Source: Anaerolineales bacterium UBA7227 | Lineage (GTDB): Bacteria > Chloroflexota > Anaerolineae > Anaerolineales > Villigracilaceae | NCBI GenBank assembly: GCA_002473085.1 | Contig: DKTP01000086.1 | Location: 1-8,618 of the forward strand | Length of the DNA stretch: 8,618 nt | Direction of reading: 5' to 3' | Part shown: in pieces, positions 6,491 through 8,618 of the stretch | Numbering within the stretch: position 1 is the first letter of the stretch | Layout of the letters: each line of letters opens with the position of its first letter | Made by a program: the position numbers and the translations under genes | The notes under the pieces: model-generated | What the model saw: the letters and a program-made list of their open reading frames with translations, nothing else | Told to the model about the DNA's origin: nothing | Database searches by the model: none

Positions 6491-7342
6491 ATGGACAACT
6501 TCATTCGATTCCTGCGCCTCCCAGTCGTCCAACTAATATTGGCTTTCCTCCTATCCTTCGCAACGGTGGCGATTTTCGCCGTCCTGGATTTATCAACCGA
6601 GCCTAAACTGTCGCCCATCCTGACGCGCATGATAGGCTCATTACTTGCGGTGGGAGTCATCCTCCTGCTGGGCAGGACGCTTCAAGGTAAAGCATTGGAA
6701 GAGACTGGCATTTCGCCCCGCGGAGCGCTGCCGCAGGTCACACAGGGAGTTTTGGTCGGCGCGGTCATCATGGGATTGGTCGCGGGGTTGATGGCGCTGG
6801 CTGGCTGGTACAAGGTCGCGGAGATCAACTTTGACGCTTTCGCAATTGGGCGCGGTCTGATCTTGTTTTTCTTTGTCGCGCTCTTCGAAGAATTGCTCTT
6901 CCGCGGAATCGTCTTTTGGCAGTTGGATAACGTGTTCGGCTCATGGCTGGCTTTGGTCTTCAGCAGCGCTTTATTTGGCGCGACTCATTTGGGCAACCCT
7001 GGCGCCACCGTCTGGTCAACGCTTACCCTGGCGGTCAGCGCGGGGACGTGTCTCGGCGCGGCGTATTTGATGACGCGCAATGTCTGGGCGGCTGTGGGAC
7101 TTCACTGGGCGTGGAATTTCCTGCTGGGTCCAATCTTTGGTTTCGCCGTGTCTGGTCATGACACCTACAGCCTGCTGACCGCAAGCATCAATGGACCCGA
7201 ACTGTGGACGGGCGGCGCATTTGGTCCAGAGGCTGGCTTGCCAGTATTGATTTTCGGCGCGCTTGCCAGCATTGTGATGCTGTGGGTCGCCGCGCAGCGC
7301 AAGTATGTTTCGCCGCCTTCATGGTCGCGCCGACGAGAATAA
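6491..7342 (+). CDS. CPBP-family intramembrane metalloprotease (second, divergent copy)
   Basis: This is a 283-residue membrane protein with about seven to eight hydrophobic segments; the first is at roughly residues 12-32. It carries all canonical CPBP motifs: EELLFR at 133-138, FGATH at 162-166 with His166, and HWAWN at 205-209 with His205 and Asn209. These residues form the predicted metal and catalytic site within the membrane. The start is an ATG behind AAAGGA (6479-6484, six-base spacer). It is clearly a different subfamily from the copy at 5387: outside the EE..FR motif the two have little similarity by eye, so recent tandem duplication is unlikely. The C-terminus is basic (WSRRRE). 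Its place in a run with an exported hydrolase and an ABC ATPase suggests processing of an envelope or secreted substrate, but the substrate is unknown. Confidence 0.93.
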   Translation: MDNFIRFLRLPVVQLILAFLLSFATVAIFAVLDLSTEPKLSPILTRMIGSLLAVGVILLLGRTLQGKALEETGISPRGALPQVTQGVLVGAVIMGLVAGLMALAGWYKVAEINFDAFAIGRGLILFFFVALFEELLFRGIVFWQLDNVFGSWLALVFSSALFGATHLGNPGATVWSTLTLAVSAGTCLGAAYLMTRNVWAAVGLHWAWNFLLGPIFGFAVSGHDTYSLLTASINGPELWTGGAFGPEAGLPVLIFGALASIVMLWVAAQRKYVSPPSWSRRRE

Positions 7343-7349
7343 ATAACAC

Positions 7350-7355
7350 AAGGAG
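7350..7355 (+). promoter_or_regulatory. Ribosome binding site fixing a GTG start for the reductase
   Basis: AAGGAG lies six bases before the GTG at 7362. The next in-frame ATG, at codon 5 (7374), would cut into the first beta strand of the nucleotide-binding fold, so the GTG start is preferred. Confidence 0.85.
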
Positions 7356-7361
7356 AACGCC

Positions 7362-8315
7362 GTGAAAATCCTCATGTTCGGAGCGGGAGTCATCAATACC
7401 CTTTACGGTTACGCACTGGCGGAAGCAGGCAATGATGTTACACACTACGTCCGCCCTGGGAAGAAGAAAATGCTCGAAGGCGGAATCAACCTCAAGTTCC
7501 TGGATGGACGCGCAAGCCCGCCGAAGCAGGCAACCGCCCAGTACGGCGCGAAGATCGTCGAGAGTCTTTCCAGCGATGACGGGTATGAACTGGTCATCGT
7601 CAGCGTGCGGCATTATCAACTCGATTCCGTCCTGCCCGTCCTCAAGGACAAAATCGGGAACGCCGACATCCTTATCTTCAACGGCAACTGGGACGGCTTC
7701 GGCAATCTCGATCAATTCTTTCCGCGCTCGCAATACCTGTTGGGATTTCCCGTCGCGGGCGGCGGTTACAGCGGGACGACTCTCGACGGCGCATTGCTCG
7801 ACGAGATTCGGCTCGGCGAACTGGACGGCAAATCCACGCCGCGGCTGGAGCACGTCGCAAACGTGTTTCGGGACGCGGACATCAAAGTGGATGTGCAATC
7901 CGACATGCAGCGCTGGCTGTGGGTTCACTTCGCCATCAACAGCGGAATCATCGGCGCGGCGTTCAAGGCGGGCAGCGCGCAGAAATTATTGAACAGCATT
8001 CCGCTCCTGCGGACGGGAATCCTTGCGGGGCGCGAAGCGTTGGAGGTCTGCCGCGCCAGAGGCGTGAACGTGGATTCGTTTGAAGACGCGAAATCGTTTT
8101 ATCTGCCCGTCTGGATTGCGGCGGCGGGAGTCTGGTACATGATGAAGTCCAACCTGCCCGCCCGCAAAATCATGGAAACGCATACGGCGGTGGACGAACT
8201 GCAAGCCATCTATCGCGACGTGTTGAAATCGGGCGAAGCGCTCGGCGTCCCCATGCCGCATTTCAAGTCGTTGAAACCGTACGTGGATAATCCGCCCGTA
8301 CTGCACGGCGCGTAA
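7362..8315 (+). CDS. Ketopantoate reductase (ApbA/PanE) family oxidoreductase with altered active site
   Basis: This 317-residue cytoplasmic protein is similar in length to PanE (303 residues in E. coli). PanE reduces 2-dehydropantoate to pantoate with NADPH. The N-terminus is a Rossmann strand and dinucleotide loop, MKILMFGAGVINTLYG, with Asn12 where GxGxxG has its last glycine. The segment ILIFNGNWDG matches the PanE active-site Asn region (IHNGMG in E. coli, as remembered). In the helical domain the usual RKLAVN-type segment reads WVHFAIN, so the catalytic lysine position holds His189 while the following Asn193 is kept. A glutamate in VDELQAIY appears to match the conserved catalytic Glu. 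The fold is secure, but the missing lysine argues that it may reduce a different substrate, so no panE symbol is given. It starts with GTG, 19 bases after the second CPBP gene. Confidence 0.88.
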   Translation: MKILMFGAGVINTLYGYALAEAGNDVTHYVRPGKKKMLEGGINLKFLDGRASPPKQATAQYGAKIVESLSSDDGYELVIVSVRHYQLDSVLPVLKDKIGNADILIFNGNWDGFGNLDQFFPRSQYLLGFPVAGGGYSGTTLDGALLDEIRLGELDGKSTPRLEHVANVFRDADIKVDVQSDMQRWLWVHFAINSGIIGAAFKAGSAQKLLNSIPLLRTGILAGREALEVCRARGVNVDSFEDAKSFYLPVWIAAAGVWYMMKSNLPARKIMETHTAVDELQAIYRDVLKSGEALGVPMPHFKSLKPYVDNPPVLHGA

Positions 8316-8482
8316 TCGGCGTTGCGTTCGTCGTCGCCGTCTCACTCGGCGGGATGATTACAAACCTGCTCGGCTTGACCCTGCCCGAAGCGAAAGACCA
8401 TGTCGCCAGCGCGTGGGAAATCTTCGCCGTGAACTTTTCTGCTGGTATCATTCTGGCGCGATTGTTAGAGCGACCTGATTAA
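8291..8482 (+). pseudogene. Headless membrane-protein reading frame, probable 5'-truncated remnant
   Basis: An open frame runs from just after the stop at 8288-8290 to TAA 8480-8482, overlapping the 3' end of the reductase. It reads VIGVAFVVAVSLGGMITNLLGL, then a polar stretch, then AWEIFAVNFSAGIILARLLERPD. This looks like two membrane helices with a short loop. No ATG, GTG or TTG occurs before 8354, which falls inside the first helix and has no properly spaced ribosome binding site. Either the 5' part was lost when the reductase gene became its neighbour, or a frameshift hides the true start, or only the 42-residue stretch from 8354 is translated. No family was recognised. Confidence 0.4.
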
Positions 8483-8496
8483 CTAAGGAACTGTTT

Positions 8497-8618
8497 ATGC
8501 ATCTCACCATCCAATCCCTCTCCAAACAATACCGCCGCGGCTTCTTCGGTCTGCGCGACTTCGACCTCGAAGCGAAGCCTGGCATCATCGGCTTGCTCGG
8601 ACCGAACGGCGCGGGCAA
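8497..8618 (+). CDS. ABC transporter ATP-binding protein, N-terminal part, cut by window end
   Basis: ATG 8497 lies behind TAAGGAA (8484-8490, six-base spacer), and 40 codons are present before the window ends. The sequence opens with LTIQSLSKQYRRG, the usual first strand with an aromatic A-loop residue (Tyr12). The segment FGLRDFDLEAKPGIIGLLGPNGAG ends where the lysine of Walker A (GPNGAGK) should follow. This identifies the ATPase subunit of an ABC transporter that couples ATP hydrolysis to transport through a membrane partner. Short N-termini of this style are typical of ABC-2-type exporters, but the signature motif and partner lie beyond the window, so import or export cannot be settled. 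It is probably the next member of the co-directional set starting at 3333. Confidence 0.9.
   Translation, partial: MHLTIQSLSKQYRRGFFGLRDFDLEAKPGIIGLLGPNGAG

Noticed and set aside
8335..8351. CGCCG/CGGCG hairpin as a terminator after the reductase
   Set aside because: The stem is only five pairs with a seven-base loop and no T-run, and it lies inside the membrane-protein reading frame.
7362..8482. Frameshifted fusion of the reductase to the membrane segment
   Set aside because: The reductase already has full family length, and a reductase with this membrane tail is not an architecture I know. A separate remnant is simpler.

Overview
The window looks like chromosomal DNA of a Chloroflexota bacterium, most likely class Anaerolineae. 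The basis is a long MalT-type LuxR regulator of the style abundant in that group, moderately GC-rich coding sequence, strong GGAG-type ribosome binding sites, and short palindromic repeats between genes. This assignment is inference from gene style; no rRNA or other marker gene is present. All complete genes are on the + strand and use the standard bacterial code (TAA, TAG and TGA all end genes).

Layout. (1) 1-240 is the 3' end of a small integral membrane protein, followed by a GC-rich hairpin at 249-280. (2) 241-427 is intergenic and holds a long imperfect palindrome (377-413) ending just before the ribosome binding site of the next gene. (3) 428-3151 is a 907-residue STAND-ATPase/TPR/LuxR-HTH regulator. 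(4) 3152-3332 holds an inverted pair of palindromic repeat units, a textbook intrinsic terminator (3227-3258), a third degenerate repeat unit and the leader of the next gene. (5) 3333-8618 is a co-directional set with no recognisable internal terminator: an exported beta-lactamase-like serine hydrolase with four C-terminal membrane helices; a CPBP-family membrane protease; a 78-residue conserved protein of unknown function; a second, divergent CPBP protease; a ketopantoate-reductase-family oxidoreductase with an altered active site; a headless membrane-protein reading frame; and the start of an ABC-transporter ATPase, cut by the window edge at its Walker A motif. A second composite repeat (5295-5366) separates the hydrolase from the first protease.

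How the genes may work together. The regulator is insulated from the downstream genes by the terminator, so it probably forms its own transcription unit. It is the obvious candidate to control the downstream set, because MalT-type proteins usually act next to their own genes. An exported serine hydrolase, two intramembrane proteases and an ABC ATPase suggest an envelope-centred function such as peptide or cell-wall processing, export or self-protection. No substrate or precursor peptide can be identified, so that is a hypothesis. No tRNA, rRNA, insertion sequence, phage gene or CRISPR array was seen.
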